Origin: Galeruca laticollis | Lineage: Eukaryota; Arthropoda; Insecta; Coleoptera; Chrysomelidae | Assembly: GCA_963921935.1 (NCBI GenBank) | Contig: OY998177.1 | Coordinates: 108,554,067 to 108,618,066 of the forward strand | Direction of reading: 5' to 3' | Length of the DNA stretch: 64,000 nt | In this document: piece by piece, positions 48,901-58,690 of the stretch | Numbering within the stretch: the first letter of the stretch is position 1 | Layout: each line of letters opens with the position of its first letter | Made by a program: the position numbers and the translations under genes | Notes under the pieces: generated by a model | Seen by the model: the letters and a program-made list of their open reading frames with translations, nothing else | Told to the model about the DNA's origin: nothing | The model's database searches: none

Positions 48901-49621
48901 GATATTCCACTACTGGCCGTGGACCTATTTCAATGTTGAATTGAATGTGTCTGTGATCTGAACACGAAGGTTCAGTAGATACTGCCCAATGCCGTATCTT
49001 ATTGCTCAAAAAGTTTGAGCTGATTGTTAAATCTAACACCTCTGATCTATTTCTAGTTACAAAAGTTGGTTCGGAGCCCTTATTAATAACAGATAGCCCT
49101 TCCCCTAGTATATAATCAAAAAGTAACTCACCTCTTTGATTTATATCCGTGCTACCCCACGATCTATGGTGTGAATTGGCGTCACAGCCCATGACTAACT
49201 GGAGTCTGTTCTTCTTGCTATAGTCGACTAGCCGACGTATAGCGAGAGGAGGTACAGTATCCGTGTCCCCTGGGAAGTATGCTGAGCAGGCGACTATGTT
49301 AGTCATACCATTCTTCTCCGGTAGGGACACTTGGATGGCTACTACATCAGGAGTGCAAAAGCCTGTAAGCAAAAAATAATTAATATTTTTCCTAATGAGG
49401 AGACAAGCCCTGGGTTTCACCCCAGGACAGACTACTACCTCGCCAGGAATATTGCTGAGACCAGTTACTCGGTCTGTGTTTCCTGTCCATGGTTCTTGCA
49501 GGAAGGCAAGGTCGATTGATTCGTCTTTGAACCTTTTGCCAAGAATGTATGAAGCGGCCTTGGCATGCTGTAAGTTTGCCTGTAAACAGTTGAAAGTGAC
49601 GAATACGGTAGCCGCAGGCAA
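45977..49621 (-). CDS. LOA-type ORF2: endonuclease, reverse transcriptase, RNase H
   Basis: 1214 residues, intact. Endonuclease (about 1-225): FNCLQANLQHAKAA at the start, FLQEPW (Glu43), GCDANSHHRSWGS (about 145-157), CSDHRHIQF (Asp222-His223). Reverse transcriptase (about 450-760): FKSPGEDGIFPALL, VRPISLTSFLLKGLERVL, IFLDIEGAFDNAL (Asp585), RGCPQGGVLSPLLWSLLMDDL, QAYADDLVILA (YADD 673-676), KYLGIILDKKLTWNAHL. RNase H (about 938-1065): CWYTDGSKTPSGSGAG (Asp941), FQAEIYAI (Glu976), FTDSQAAL (Asp1003), GHSGMDGNEKADSLA (Asp1055). A C-terminal Cys/His knuckle has C1155, C1158, H1167 and C1172. It nicks target DNA, copies its RNA and removes the RNA strand. The start Met lies 20 nt after the ORF1 stop, in a different frame, so reinitiation is plausible. 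Confidence 0.96.
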   Translation of the reverse strand: MPAATVFVTFNCLQANLQHAKAASYILGKRFKDESIDLAFLQEPWTGNTDRVTGLSNIPGEVVVCPGVKPRACLLIRKNINYFLLTGFCTPDVVAIQVSLPEKNGMTNIVACSAYFPGDTDTVPPLAIRRLVDYSKKNRLQLVMGCDANSHHRSWGSTDINQRGELLFDYILGEGLSVINKGSEPTFVTRNRSEVLDLTISSNFLSNKIRHWAVSTEPSCSDHRHIQFNIEIGPRPVVEYRDSKATVWRGYRNSLQRHIEEGFTTINSCDGIDNAADKLREAVIFSYHENCPLKTKRDNRNSTWWNKSLDKRRKEVRRLFNRSKESGNWEHYRTALTTYNKEIRKAKRESWKKFCESISDIPRSTRIHKILSKEPIAEIGSMKRPDGTFTTSRKETLELLIKNHFPGSLTLDNNRPPHFEGARRPKKNDWEVAKNVITAPAIEWAIKSFQPFKSPGEDGIFPALLQNGLELLIPILIKLYRASLAWNYIPPSWLAARVVYIPKVGRTDPHPKSVRPISLTSFLLKGLERVLDCHIRQVALYSSPLSIHQYAYQTGKSTDLALHNLVEKITQSLNNKEIAVAIFLDIEGAFDNALPASIGSALTEKGIKPTITGWIYAMLTNRTATTSIQDEAISSKVSRGCPQGGVLSPLLWSLLMDDLLGTLVGRGVELQAYADDLVILARTKSGRVAHNTLQRTLDDVYSWCQREQMSVNPGKVVIVPFTRRRNLADLPPLSYNGEAIPFAAEVKYLGIILDKKLTWNAHLEKVIHKARLSLWTCRRICGKSWGLGPKQIHWIYVMIVRPMITYGAIAWWSKSLQKTAQAKLSGIQRQASLAITGAISTTPSAAIEVLLDLPPLHILLEKEARWTTYRIVHISKCTKQAYTEQSRMLAATESHSILEMTSDIMPPTVNHNLPYTVLFPNRVEWVLRKDELSRADICWYTDGSKTPSGSGAGVYGRRPRTEISTSLGSYATVFQAEIYAIASCVESLGQSNLTHRSIKIFTDSQAALKALSSYRVTSKLVLDCQKRLASIGERNRVSLVWIPGHSGMDGNEKADSLAREGAAHDFIGPEPTIGIATSVVKHTLNTWTARRVLDFWHNIPELVHSKAFIHPSNNVSKQMLGYKRHDLRCLTGLLTGHCRLNHHMLKLGLSDDPICRLCLEDDETAEHIICACPAAAQIRYRMFGRATLLPSDLKYHSLNKLIGFVKKLNLFGEI

Positions 49622-49641
49622 ACTTGTGTCTCCTCAGATCC

Positions 49642-50982
49642 CTAGGGGAGATCACACGGTGGGTCAATTGAGGCGCCACTATCTGATCCTCCCAGGGGTG
49701 AGGCTGTAGTTGGTGCTATTGACGAGGCTTGGTCACCTTTCGCCATGGCAGATCCAGCTGATTGCTTTGGTCCTTTAGTCGAGGCCGTACTGGTCTTCGA
49801 TTTCAGGACAGCAGGTCCAGTTCCTTTTTCCCGTTCCGTTGAAGAGACGTTACCCGTCTTCTTTTTGGGGAAGCCAGCTCTCCCTTTGGGATGGCTAGTG
49901 CCCCGGCTACGTGCCGGTGGTACACTCCCCCTGCTCTTGTGAGGAGGGTCGGTCCTCCTCACTGTAACAGGAGGTTTTCCACTCGGCCCCGGGCCGCGGC
50001 TCTTTTCGGATCTCTTCGAGGGACCCGGTTTTGATGTCAGTTGGGAGGGGCGGGTTTTGGGTCGGAAAACAACCTGTCCAAAACCGAAATATGGTTTAAA
50101 TCCGATCCTCTCCAACGTGGCCATGGATCGATCGTCAATGGCAAAAGTCCATGTTTGACCAGGGCCTGTAATTTCCTTGTGTAGGACAGTCCACTCCAAG
50201 GTAAACAGACCATGGTTCATTTTCCTCAGTCTGGTGAGGACCTGTTCTGAAGTCAGTCTACGACTGCCTTCGTCAGGTATGTAAGCCACACAGATGTGTG
50301 GCTTCGGGAGTTGGTCACCTGAAACACATTTCAGGGAGGCACCGTCCCATGGTTGAAGTGTATTGACTACTCCAGTCAACCACGAGACACTCTCCTGATT
50401 TACACAGGTGACCTGTAACCATCCAGGCCAGAAAGTACAGCTCTGGAACTGTACTTGTGGACCACCATCAGGTATATCCTCTACAGCGGCCATAATGGCA
50501 TACTGAAGGGACTCCATTTGTTTGGTCGTAATCGAGGCTGTCGGATGTTCAAGATGTAAAATTCCCACCTTGATGCCGGATACAGCCTGCCCATAAGAGG
50601 GCTTTTGTAAGTCAGTTTCACCTGACGTTACCACTGATTCAGCTGAGCAGGGCTTCTTTGCCTCTTGTTCAGGTGAGTCATCATTAGAGCGTAAGCGCTT
50701 GCTGGTACCAGCCACAGAGGGAGTATGTTTCCTCTCTTGCGGCTGATCCCGCTCTCGCTGCTCTAGTATTTGGTGCAAGGCGGATTCGTAAGGAACCCCA
50801 CTCTTAAGGAGACGACTAAGTCGTTTCCTGGCTGCACCACCTAGTTTCCTAGGTTTATTTTCAGGAGTTGGAGACCTGAGTAGGTCTCGTTCCTGATCCG
50901 AAGTTACAGGGAGGTCAGTTGGAGTCGATAGTTCGACTTCCATCTCCTCTGTGGTATTTATATTTTTAGTTACTCCTTCCAT
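49642..50982 (-). CDS. LOA-type ORF1: nucleic-acid-binding (DUF4780-like) protein
   Basis: 446 residues, intact. It has an acidic and Pro-rich N-terminus, then a basic helix (GGAARKRLSRLLKSGVPYES). The central domain from about residue 130 (YGQAVSGIKVGILHLEHPTA through WPGWLQVTCVNQESVSWL and FALEWTV-like strands to about 310) matches the DUF4780 type found in insect LOA-like ORF1 proteins. A long basic Pro/Gly/Ser/Lys-rich tail (about 315-430) can bind RNA. No CCHC zinc knuckle is seen. It likely coats the retrotransposon RNA and forms the RNP with ORF2. The start at 50982 gives MEGVTKNINTTEEMEVE and is the first Met in a frame open throughout. Confidence 0.92.
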   Translation of the reverse strand: MEGVTKNINTTEEMEVELSTPTDLPVTSDQERDLLRSPTPENKPRKLGGAARKRLSRLLKSGVPYESALHQILEQRERDQPQERKHTPSVAGTSKRLRSNDDSPEQEAKKPCSAESVVTSGETDLQKPSYGQAVSGIKVGILHLEHPTASITTKQMESLQYAIMAAVEDIPDGGPQVQFQSCTFWPGWLQVTCVNQESVSWLTGVVNTLQPWDGASLKCVSGDQLPKPHICVAYIPDEGSRRLTSEQVLTRLRKMNHGLFTLEWTVLHKEITGPGQTWTFAIDDRSMATLERIGFKPYFGFGQVVFRPKTRPSQLTSKPGPSKRSEKSRGPGPSGKPPVTVRRTDPPHKSRGSVPPARSRGTSHPKGRAGFPKKKTGNVSSTEREKGTGPAVLKSKTSTASTKGPKQSAGSAMAKGDQASSIAPTTASPLGGSDSGASIDPPCDLP

Positions 50983-51365
50983 AAAAGTCCCACGAGTAGC
51001 TAGGGAAAAAGAGGTCCATCACGGCAGAGCCCTGCATTACCATGACAACGCTGACTTACGACGGGAGGGCGCCTAGTATCCCGAAGGTTCCGTTAGTGAC
51101 AGATGATAGGCTCACTGTCATGCATCCCCTCGGCACGGATACGCACACCTTAGGATTAAGCCGTAAAACAAAACCGTTGGGATGTCATTTAGTCAAAGAA
51201 TAACAGCACCATAAATGATCCTGTTATTCCCATTACCAGCGGTGCTAACGTGGAAGCAGACACCCGATAGCTGAATTTGTCCACCATCCCATAACCCAAA
51301 CTAACATACATGCAAAAGCAGCAAGCAGTAGTTAAAGCAGTGCAACAATGAGTAAAGACAGCCAA
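50983..51365 (-). promoter_or_regulatory. 5' UTR / probable internal promoter of the LOA element
   Basis: Non-coding 383 bp between the 5' TSD and ORF1. Such elements usually carry their promoter inside the 5' UTR. I see no specific box; the call rests on position. Confidence 0.5.
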
Positions 51366-51457
51366 CCTATAGTAACTTCAGATACTATATTTTGAGTGTT
51401 CTTATATATGAATGCCAATAAAACGAAACTATTTCATCTTATTAGGTTTTTATTATA

Positions 51458-52431
51458 CAGGGTGTTTTATTAATTTAGTCCAATGCTTTTGAAGGCTATA
51501 ACTTTAGAACCACCCTATATATTTCTTTAATTTTTGTTGAGAATAATATTGCATTGATAACAATAAAAATAATTATAATCCAGGTCTTGTTTAAGGAAAA
51601 TTTGCAAAATTTAATAATCTCCAAAATAACACCCTGTGTATCAGAATTTTTAAAATCCAATAGATTATTCGAAGAGAACAGAAAAAAATAGAGCGGCACC
51701 GAAATGTTTTTGGAAAGGCAACTCCCGTTTTACTTTTTAACTTTTACTGTCAAAGTTATTTAAATGTATCATTGACATTTTCGTACGTAATAACTTTAGA
51801 ACCACCCTATAGATTTCTCTCATTTTTGGTAGGTAAAAGTTACATAAGCATCAAAATCTTCATGTAACAAAAACAGTTATAATCCAGGTTCAGGTTAAGA
51901 AAAAAACTATTATTATAAATCAATAGTCTATTTCAAAAGAACAGAAAAAATTGAGTCAAATTATTTATAATAATTGTTCGAAACGTCCACCATTTTGTTC
52001 TATGCATTTATGAGCTCTTTTTAAGATGTTTTGTGTTGCTCGTCTTATCATTAATGGATTTTCCCTGATTCCCTCACAAGCATCATCAATTCTTTGAATA
52101 AGATCTTCTTAGCTGTTTATCTCAGTAGAGTATACTTTGGCTTTCAGATATCCCCAAATATGATAGTCCACTGGGTTCAAATCCGGCGACCGGCAAGGCC
52201 AATTATTGGACCCGCTCCTCTCTATCCACATGTTTCTAAAATTCTCGTCTAGAAAATTTCGCACTATTCCCTCAAAGTGAGACGATGCACCATCGTTCTG
52301 GAAATACATTCCTACAATTTCCTCATTTTCTAATAGCACTGGTAACATATTTTGCAAAAATGCAAAATAGTCGTCCCCTGTTAATGAACGGGGTAGGACA
52401 TATGGTCCAATAAGGTGATTATCTAAAAATC
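51458..52431 (-). pseudogene. Tc1/mariner-superfamily transposase, C-terminal part
   Basis: Minus-strand frame 52357-52109 encodes MQNMLPVLLENEEIVGMYFQ, then FQNDGASSHFEGIVRNFLDE (second Asp) and SPDLNPVDYHIWGYLKAKVY (third Asp), again 36 residues apart. A stop follows at about 52109, then EDLIQRIDDACEGIREN and IEQNGGRFEQLL. Same broad family as the 25 kb transposase, different subfamily. The left end (about 51458, ACAGGGTGTTTTATTAATTT) may be its 3' TIR. The N-terminal half is absent because a PLE begins at 52432. Confidence 0.82.
51498..51960. repeat. Diverged direct repeat, two copies
   Basis: TAACTTTAGAACCACCCTAT occurs at 51499 and at 51790. The following blocks (AATCCAGGT, then CAATAG and AGAACAGAAAAAA) recur in the same order. 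The copies span about 51498-51695 and 51789-51958, inside the 3' part of the mariner-like remnant. Confidence 0.75.
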
Positions 52432-53012
52432 CACACCAAACACAGATCTAGAAGTACTACATATTTGTGATAAGTAACAAGAACTGGATTTCCTCGAAGA
52501 GTTGGAAAATAGAAGACACTTAAGAAACCCACAATATGAAGTCGTCAATGAACAGATAAATCTAGGGAGTTCTCCACTATCAAACTGTCTTCTTAAATGA
52601 TAATTGTAAAGATCAGCAGATATATTTTTCCTGGTTCTCTATATCATTGCAGAGTTATACTATCTTAACTGGAAAAATGATATCCAGGATATCACCATAG
52701 GGCTAATAGTATGTAAGCTTCAATATTTGTAATATCACATCTTCTTTTTTCTATTAATATATATTAAGTCAATCACAAGGTAGTTCCCTTCATGGTTTAG
52801 CCAAAAATAACTACTAAACATCAGGTAGGCATCAAAAGAAATGTAACTTTTGTCATTCTGACGATGATATTCAGCTATCGAAACAATTGTCAAATTTTCA
52901 GAATTTTTGAACAATTCTTATTATATTGTGGTATTAACTAGAAACCGTGAGTTTCATTTTAAGCACTAATATGAGTAAATTCCACGAAGTAAGGGTCGAG
53001 ACAGTTAATTTC
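52432..53012 (+). mobile_element. Penelope-like element, 3' fragment with tail
   Basis: Begins inside the GIY-YIG coding end (ACACAGATCTAGAAGTACTA), has ELDFLEELENRRHLRNPQYE-type sequence broken by a stop near 52468, then the 3' non-coding region. It finishes with the full tail (CCACGAAGTAAGGGTCGAGA, about 52982-53001, ending AATTTC at 53012). 5'-truncated; it interrupts the mariner remnant. Confidence 0.85.
52845..52906 (+). ncRNA. Hammerhead-ribozyme-like motif (PLE copy 5)
   Basis: CTGACGA 52858-52864, GATA/TATC around loop UUCAGC with an extra U, GAAA 52880-52883, ACAATTGT, GTC 52889-52891, proximal stem I ATT/AAA partly lost. Loop II differs from copy 1 while the GATA/TATC stem is kept. 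Confidence 0.45.
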
Positions 53013-53039
53013 ATCATAAGATGTGCCAAAACATCAGGT

Positions 53040-53480
53040 AAGCCTTATGTAGTAACAGAATTAAATCAAAGTAAAATACTCAATTTTAAATACCTAATGA
53101 ATTAACAAAAAAACTTTGAAATTGGTACTGACATCAAAGTAAAGTGGAACAAAGTAAGGCGTATCAATATAACCAATGAAAATTCAACATTGATACAACT
53201 GAATTATGACTTTCTATCAGAAACTAGTCATTACATTGATTTGGATAAAAAGCAGGATTCTTATTCGACAAGAAAATCAAAAAATAAATAAGGTAAAAGC
53301 TGTCACTTTGATTGAAATACCCCCAGTTTACACTGATCTACTTCCAATTTCAAAAGCAAACTATAAGGACTTGAATAGTCTTTGCAATTCGAAAGCGATA
53401 CCTGAGTTATACCACAATTATTATAAAAATTTAAAATATTCTAATAAGGGTATAGAGGATCCGTCAAAATCAGAATAAAT
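53040..53480 (+). pseudogene. Unrecognised decayed transposon-like coding region
   Basis: One frame reads KPYVVTELNQSKILNFKYL and DIKVKWNKVRRINITNENST, then ETSHYIDLDKKQDS. Another (53206-53478) gives PPVYTDLLPISKANYKDLNS and NSKAIPELYHNYYKNLKYS. The second part resembles the end of uncharacterised repetitive insect proteins I have seen, but I cannot name a family. A frame change near 53280 marks it as broken. 53481-53911 shows nothing. Confidence 0.35.
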
Positions 53481-53911
53481 TATAAACAAATTTTAGGGGT
53501 GTAAAAATGTTTGTAAATCTCTCTTAGTTGATAGTTTTCATTAATTTTGTTCCTTTACCAACTTTTGTTACTCAACCCTGTATTAAAAGATAAAGGCTTA
53601 AGCAAGTCTGTGTATTTGGTTACATCCTTGTTGTACGGATACGTGTCTAAATTCGCAAGGTTGTATCTAACAAATTGTTAAGTATCTGAGTATTCATGAG
53701 TACCGAATTATGTTAATAAAATTTCTTTAAGATCCAAGTTTCCTAATTTCTTGTAGACAAAACCCAAAATTCCGATATTTATTTAATATGAATTTTTAGA
53801 AGGGTTAAAATTATTATTTTGGCTCTCCTGAAAAATGATGAAAAATCAGTTACGGTTTTGTTCGTTGGGGGTGTCGCTATGCTTGGTTTGTAACGGAGTT
53901 ATGCATCACTC

Positions 53912-53985
53912 TGTATAGTTCGAAATAAGTTCAAAATATGGACCTTGAAGAGGTCTACTATTTTCCTTGATAACATACATACTAT
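53912..53985. repeat. Short repeat shared with 58690-58765
   Basis: CACTCTGTATAGTTCGA occurs at 53912 and 58692 and is followed in both by related sequence ending GAxxTCTACTATTTTxxTT. They flank the PLE fragment that was split by the 54.1-58.6 kb retrotransposon. Confidence 0.6.
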
Positions 53986-54104
53986 GTTTGAAATATGATT
54001 AAAAATATTACCAGCACACATGATGGTTTTGTAATTTCATATTTCTTTCGTTTATTTAGTAAATATTAGTTGCAATGCCACTTTTCATTTTTTCATTAAT
54101 AATA
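53985..54104 (-). pseudogene. Penelope-like RT-linker fragment (left part)
   Basis: ACATGATGGTTTTGTAATTT and ATTAGTTGCAATGCCACTTT match 29600-29665 of the minus-strand PLE. The expected continuation (ATTTATTATATGCAATGGAT, then GGCTATTTGTTTAATTGTAT) is found at 58612-58668. The PLE piece was therefore split by the retrotransposon 54105-58611. Confidence 0.75.
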
Positions 54105-54699
54105 ATAATAATATTATTAATAATAATAATAAATGCTTTTATTGGCCAAACATACAGTGCATACATGTGAAGATATACAAAAAAAGGTTCAATATGTTAC
54201 ACAGAATTTTCTCTTCCACTCAACCAGTTAAATACTTATACCTATACACTTTAACTATGAGTACAATTCAATAAATATAGATTTACATTATCATTCAATA
54301 TTAACATTTTGTGTAGATACATTTGTGTAGAAACCTTTTGTGTAGAAACCAGAAATTACAAGTTTAATTACAAAGAATATAATAATACTATTTCATATAA
54401 AACCAAAATTAATCCGAAACCCTACCAACATATCCAGGCAACCCCAACAAAAGAAAATATTGAAAAATCCAAAACTGATAACTATTTCGATATTAAAAAT
54501 AACGTAACAACCACCAACCTCGAACTCTCAAACAGTCCCCATCAAAGTGGAACCACTCAGAAATTCTCAGCCCCACTCAAAATAAATATATTAGTAGACT
54601 CCACAAAGTGAGGGTTCAGATAGTAAATTCAAAGAAAAGAAAATTAATATTGATACTATAGGTATCCATCTTACATTACAGTTTTAAGCTACCATTAAG

Positions 54700-57370
54700 C
54701 AAGTTAGTTTTAATTTCACGTTTAAATCTATTCAATGTGAGTACTTTTAAATAATCGGGTATCCAGTTCCAAATCCTAACTACATTAAATGAAAAGCAGC
54801 CCTCAAATAAGGCGGTTTAATGTTTAGGCATCGTTAAGCTACCAACTTGTCTCAGGTTTAGATTGTGTACGTCGGTTTATTGTACAATTTTATAGTATAA
54901 TACACATTCACGTACCTTGCGACGTTCTTCCAAAGTAAGCCACTGCAATTCTTTATAAAAGGATGAAGTAGGTGTTTTTCTTCTTAATCCACATGCAACA
55001 GTTCTCGTCTCTTTTTAATAATCTAGACCCAAAAACCGCATCGCTGTAATTTAACTGTGATAATACGAGTGATTCACATAATATCATCTTTGTTTTCTTT
55101 TCTAAGCATTGTCTGGCTGTTGTATATTAATTTGAGATTAGCAAAGGCGCGACGAACGATTAATCCTAAATTTTTTGCACTATCATCTACATTAATTATA
55201 TTATCATCAATTTTTAAGTTCATCAATCTTATGCACCTCTTCCTGGCTATTGGCTTTCCAAATAAAAGTGCAATTGATTCAGCACTATTAAGTGATAGAC
55301 AACAATTATTGGATATAGCTATCAGTGACTTTAAATCTTCATTTACATGCTGACACGACACAACCGCATCTTCTTCCTTAAAAGAATAATACAACGTGCA
55401 TCATCCGCATAAAAATGAGACGAACAGTGCTGCAATGTCTTATAAAATACATGTGTATAAATTATAAAGAGAACTGGCACTAAACAATTAATTTTTAAAA
55501 ATTCAGAAGACCTATTGCAGTAGATAACTGCTTGCTGACGATTACTGAGGTAGCTACGAAAAAAATTCATAGCACTTGTATCTAAGACAATGAAATTTAA
55601 CAGGGAAAACAGTAACTCATGATTCATACGATCCAAGGCTTTGGAATAATCTAACAAAACTAAAGCTACTAATTTATTAGCGTCCAGAGATGCATGGATA
55701 TCATCGGTTACTTTTAAGAGAGCTGTTGTGCAACTATGTAATTGTCTGAATCCGGACTGATGAGCTGGTAAAATTTTATTACAATCTAGGAATTTGTATA
55801 TTTACAATTTTCTCAATCACTTTTCATACACAACATAAAATACTTATAGGGCGCAAATCTCTAAGCCTAGCTGGATTATTATTTTTGGGCAATGGTAAAA
55901 CATGTACACCTTTCCAGATAGCAGGATACACACCTTTCTTTATACAAAAATTGAATATGTATGCTAAAAGCGGTAAAATAACGGGACAGCAATATAGTAG
56001 CATATTGATGCTAAGTTGATCGACACCTGTGTCTTTAGATTTGATTAACATTAACATCTCGTATACTTCGGAGTCGCATGTTTCAGCAAACTTAAAATTG
56101 TTATTATTTTCAATACTCACATTGTAGTATGATATTAAATTAGGATCAATGTTTAATTCACTTTTAGAAGAATCAACAAAAAATGTATTAATACTATTTA
56201 AATTCTGCAAATTATCTGGTATTAAAGTATTAATATTTTTACTGTAAATATTTAATTTTTTCAAGACCTTCCATAGTTTTCTACTTTCCCCGTGACGTAC
56301 ACGAAATTCCAAGTAGGCTTTTTTTCTCTGGCTATAGCTCCATTCGTATAATTTCTTAGCTCTTTGTAATAAGTCCAATGGGTTAGCAATTTTGTTTTCT
56401 TATATGTATTTAAAGCTTTATCTCTCATAGACATCATTAACGGGATATTATCCGTTAGCCAAGGAGCTTTCTTCTTTTTTATTATAACTGTTTTGATAGG
56501 GGCAAGTTCGTCAAAAAATTTTCTTAACTCATTATTAAATATTGATACTTTATCGTCTATAGTCTGAGCATAATAGACTTTATTTAAATCACTACTAATT
56601 ATTTCACGTATCAATTCATCATTGCTAAGAGAACGGAAATATCTATGCCTATACAGGAAAGGTTCAATCATTTGATTTTTCTGGATAGAGAGAAAAGGAC
56701 ACCAAACAGTGATCAGAAGAAAGTGAATGCACTGAAGGTTGTCTAACATCTGAATGATTTGAACATATTATTAAGTCAAGTAGTGACATACCAGTTGCAC
56801 TACATCTAGTTGGTTCATTTATTATTTGTTTTAGATCAAAAGAATCTAAGAATTTTTGTAGATACTTACACTCTATACTTTCTGGATCTAGATTGTCTAT
56901 ATTGAGATCGCCTAAACACATTAAATATTCGTACTTGTGAATAATCTCACTTACTACATTTTCTAATTCACCAATAAACAATTGAGATTCACTAACATGA
57001 GGTGAATAAAGTGAACTAATGGCTACCTTTTTATGATTAAACTCGACTTCAATCCATATTTGTTCAGTGGAGACATGTATATTATGAATTAGTTTACATT
57101 CAATATTACTTTTCAAATAAATTGCCATGCCTCCTTCTCTACCCTGGAGAATTGCCTCCTCCTCTACCCTGGAGAATCTTTTCTATACATTTTGTAACCT
57201 GGCAAAGATATAATTTGATCTGCAATTTCTGGTTTCAACCAAGTTTCCGAAACAGTAATAATGTCAAATTTATTGGAAACAGTATCTTTAAATTTCTGAA
57301 ATTTACTAATTATCGAACGTGTGTTTACATGACATATTTTCATAAATGTGGACATGTTCTTCACAAATGA
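54700..57370 (-). pseudogene. Retrotransposon ORF2 (endonuclease and RT), multiply broken
   Basis: From the N-terminus: KICHVNTRSIISKFQKFKD and SETWLKPEIADQIISLPGY (57364-57200), a break at a small duplication, then GGMAIYLKSNIECKLIHN and CLGDLNIDNLDPESIECKYL, and HSLSSDHCLVSFSLY (56690), completing the endonuclease. RT follows: KKKAPWLTDNIPLMMSMRDK, KSKDTGVDQLSINMLLYCCP, LPLPKNNNPARLRDLRPISI (about 55850), HQSGFRQLHSCTTALLKV, LVLLDYSKALDRMNHELLF (Asp), HFYADDARCIILL (about 55395). C-terminal blocks run to about 54700. Each block sits in its own frame, so it is inactive. Confidence 0.88.
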
Positions 57371-57539
57371 TATTAGGAATTCACAAAACTAGCTCCTTCT
57401 TAAGATTAATATCAGGTCTAATCATTTAATAATCGATTTACAAAATTTATTTGAAAGAATACTAACCTAATTAATGGGAAAAAGTAGCAATGTTTGGGAA
57501 AAAACAAAAATACAATATTTAGATACTAAATACTTATGC

Positions 57540-58302
57540 TTATATTTTACTTCTTGAGTTGCGCTCAAATTGTGGAGTATAATTAATTTTACACCTTTTG
57601 CGTTTTTGATTCTCAATAGTTTCTTCTGTTTTTTGTATATTCGTTTCTGTTGCTTCAGATTGTTTTGTATCTTCCTCCAAATTGTTAATTTCTTCTTTAG
57701 ATTCCTCTTCCAATATTCTCAGATCTTGGAGCGAAAATACTTTTCCATCAATTACCAATTTATTCCCTTTAATCTTTGCTTGTAAGTTTTGTTTTTTGGC
57801 GTTTTTAAGATGTTCTCTCAATACATTTTGCGTTTGTCTATCTTCATAGAACATATCATTGGTAATAAAAACACCAGTATTTTTTGATTGTTTTATGTTT
57901 TGAAGATGTTTTGTTTTTCTTTATAAGAAATAAACTTAAAGACAACATGGTACTTTCCATTATTTTTGTAATCAACAAAATAAATGTTATTATACTATTC
58001 TTTTGTATATTCGTGTTACAAGTATAATTTATAAATTCTAAAGTTTTATTTAGTAGATTATTTTTGTCTACTGTTAGACCAAAATTTATTATATTATTGC
58101 GTCTAAATCTACGTTCAAGGTGTAATGCATTATTTTGTAAATTTTTTATTTTTACTTCAGCAACATATACTTTATCAGATATTTCTTGAATACTATTATT
58201 TATTTCCGACTTTATCTCCGTTGTTTGGTACTTAATAGCTTTTAGAAACATAGTGTAGAGTTCAGCATTCGTTATATCTTCTGAGATCTTGTTGTCATTC
58301 AT
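57540..58302 (-). pseudogene. Retrotransposon ORF1, coiled-coil protein, frameshifted
   Basis: 58302-57856 encodes MNDNKISEDITNAELYTMFL, a heptad-like helix (IQEISDKVYVAEVKIKNLQN) and RRFRRNNIINFGL, the start of an RRM-like fold. A frame change near 57950 leads to FYEDRQTQNVLREHLKNAKK and KGNKLVIDGKVFSLQDL (57854-57540), then a basic tail. The coiled coil-RRM-basic order is that of non-LTR ORF1 RNA-binding proteins. Confidence 0.78.
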
Positions 58303-58611
58303 TTTATTTTGACTTTACTTGTGGTGGAAAGAACATTTAGAAACTAATTAGTGGTTTTTGATTAATAATAAAAACTGGACTTTAAACTGGCAGACTTTAC
58401 ACTTGTGAAATGAATTAGTTATGTTTATAGCAGATTATCAACAAAGTCTTAATTATTACTCACAGTTTATTTTACCAGATTGTTAACGAAAATTTTGGAA
58501 TTTTCACCATATAAGTTTCACTCAGGTGCTCACAATTTTTACCACATTATATTTGATTTTGTAGAAGCAAATCAATACACGTGTATACACTTCAATATTT
58601 CAACTACTACA

Positions 58612-58690
58612 ATTTATTTATTATATGCAATGGATAACCGTAGGATGTGGCTATTTGTTTAATTGTATTAATTTCCCTACCAAAATTAGT
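58612..58690 (-). pseudogene. Penelope-like RT-linker fragment (right part)
   Basis: Continuation of the PLE piece at 53985-54104; aligns with 29688-29765 of the minus-strand PLE. Confidence 0.7.

Larger units (their letters stand above)
45892..51365 (-). mobile_element. Full-length LOA-type non-LTR retrotransposon
   Basis: 5474-bp minus-strand element with two non-overlapping long ORFs, a 5' UTR of about 380 bp (51365-50983), a short 3' UTR (45976-45892) and a 9-bp TSD (CCTATAGTA). GC content is visibly higher than in the surroundings, and there is no stop or frameshift. ORF1 of the DUF4780 kind plus ORF2 with endonuclease, RT and RNase H fits the LOA clade of the I superfamily. The 3' terminus is a telomere-like (AACCT)n tail. 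It is the youngest and only apparently intact retrotransposon here. Confidence 0.88.
54105..58611 (-). mobile_element. Two-ORF jockey/CR1-type retrotransposon in a PLE fragment
   Basis: Minus-strand element of about 4.5 kb. Its 3' end is a (TAA)n tail at 54104-54132, followed by a 3' region, ORF2 remnants (54700-57370), ORF1 remnants (57540-58302) and a 5' region to about 58611. The 54300-54640 part contains an unplaced frame and a short sequence like the PLE tail (CACAAAGTGAGGGTTCAGAT, 54603-54622), perhaps a further small insertion. Confidence 0.72.
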
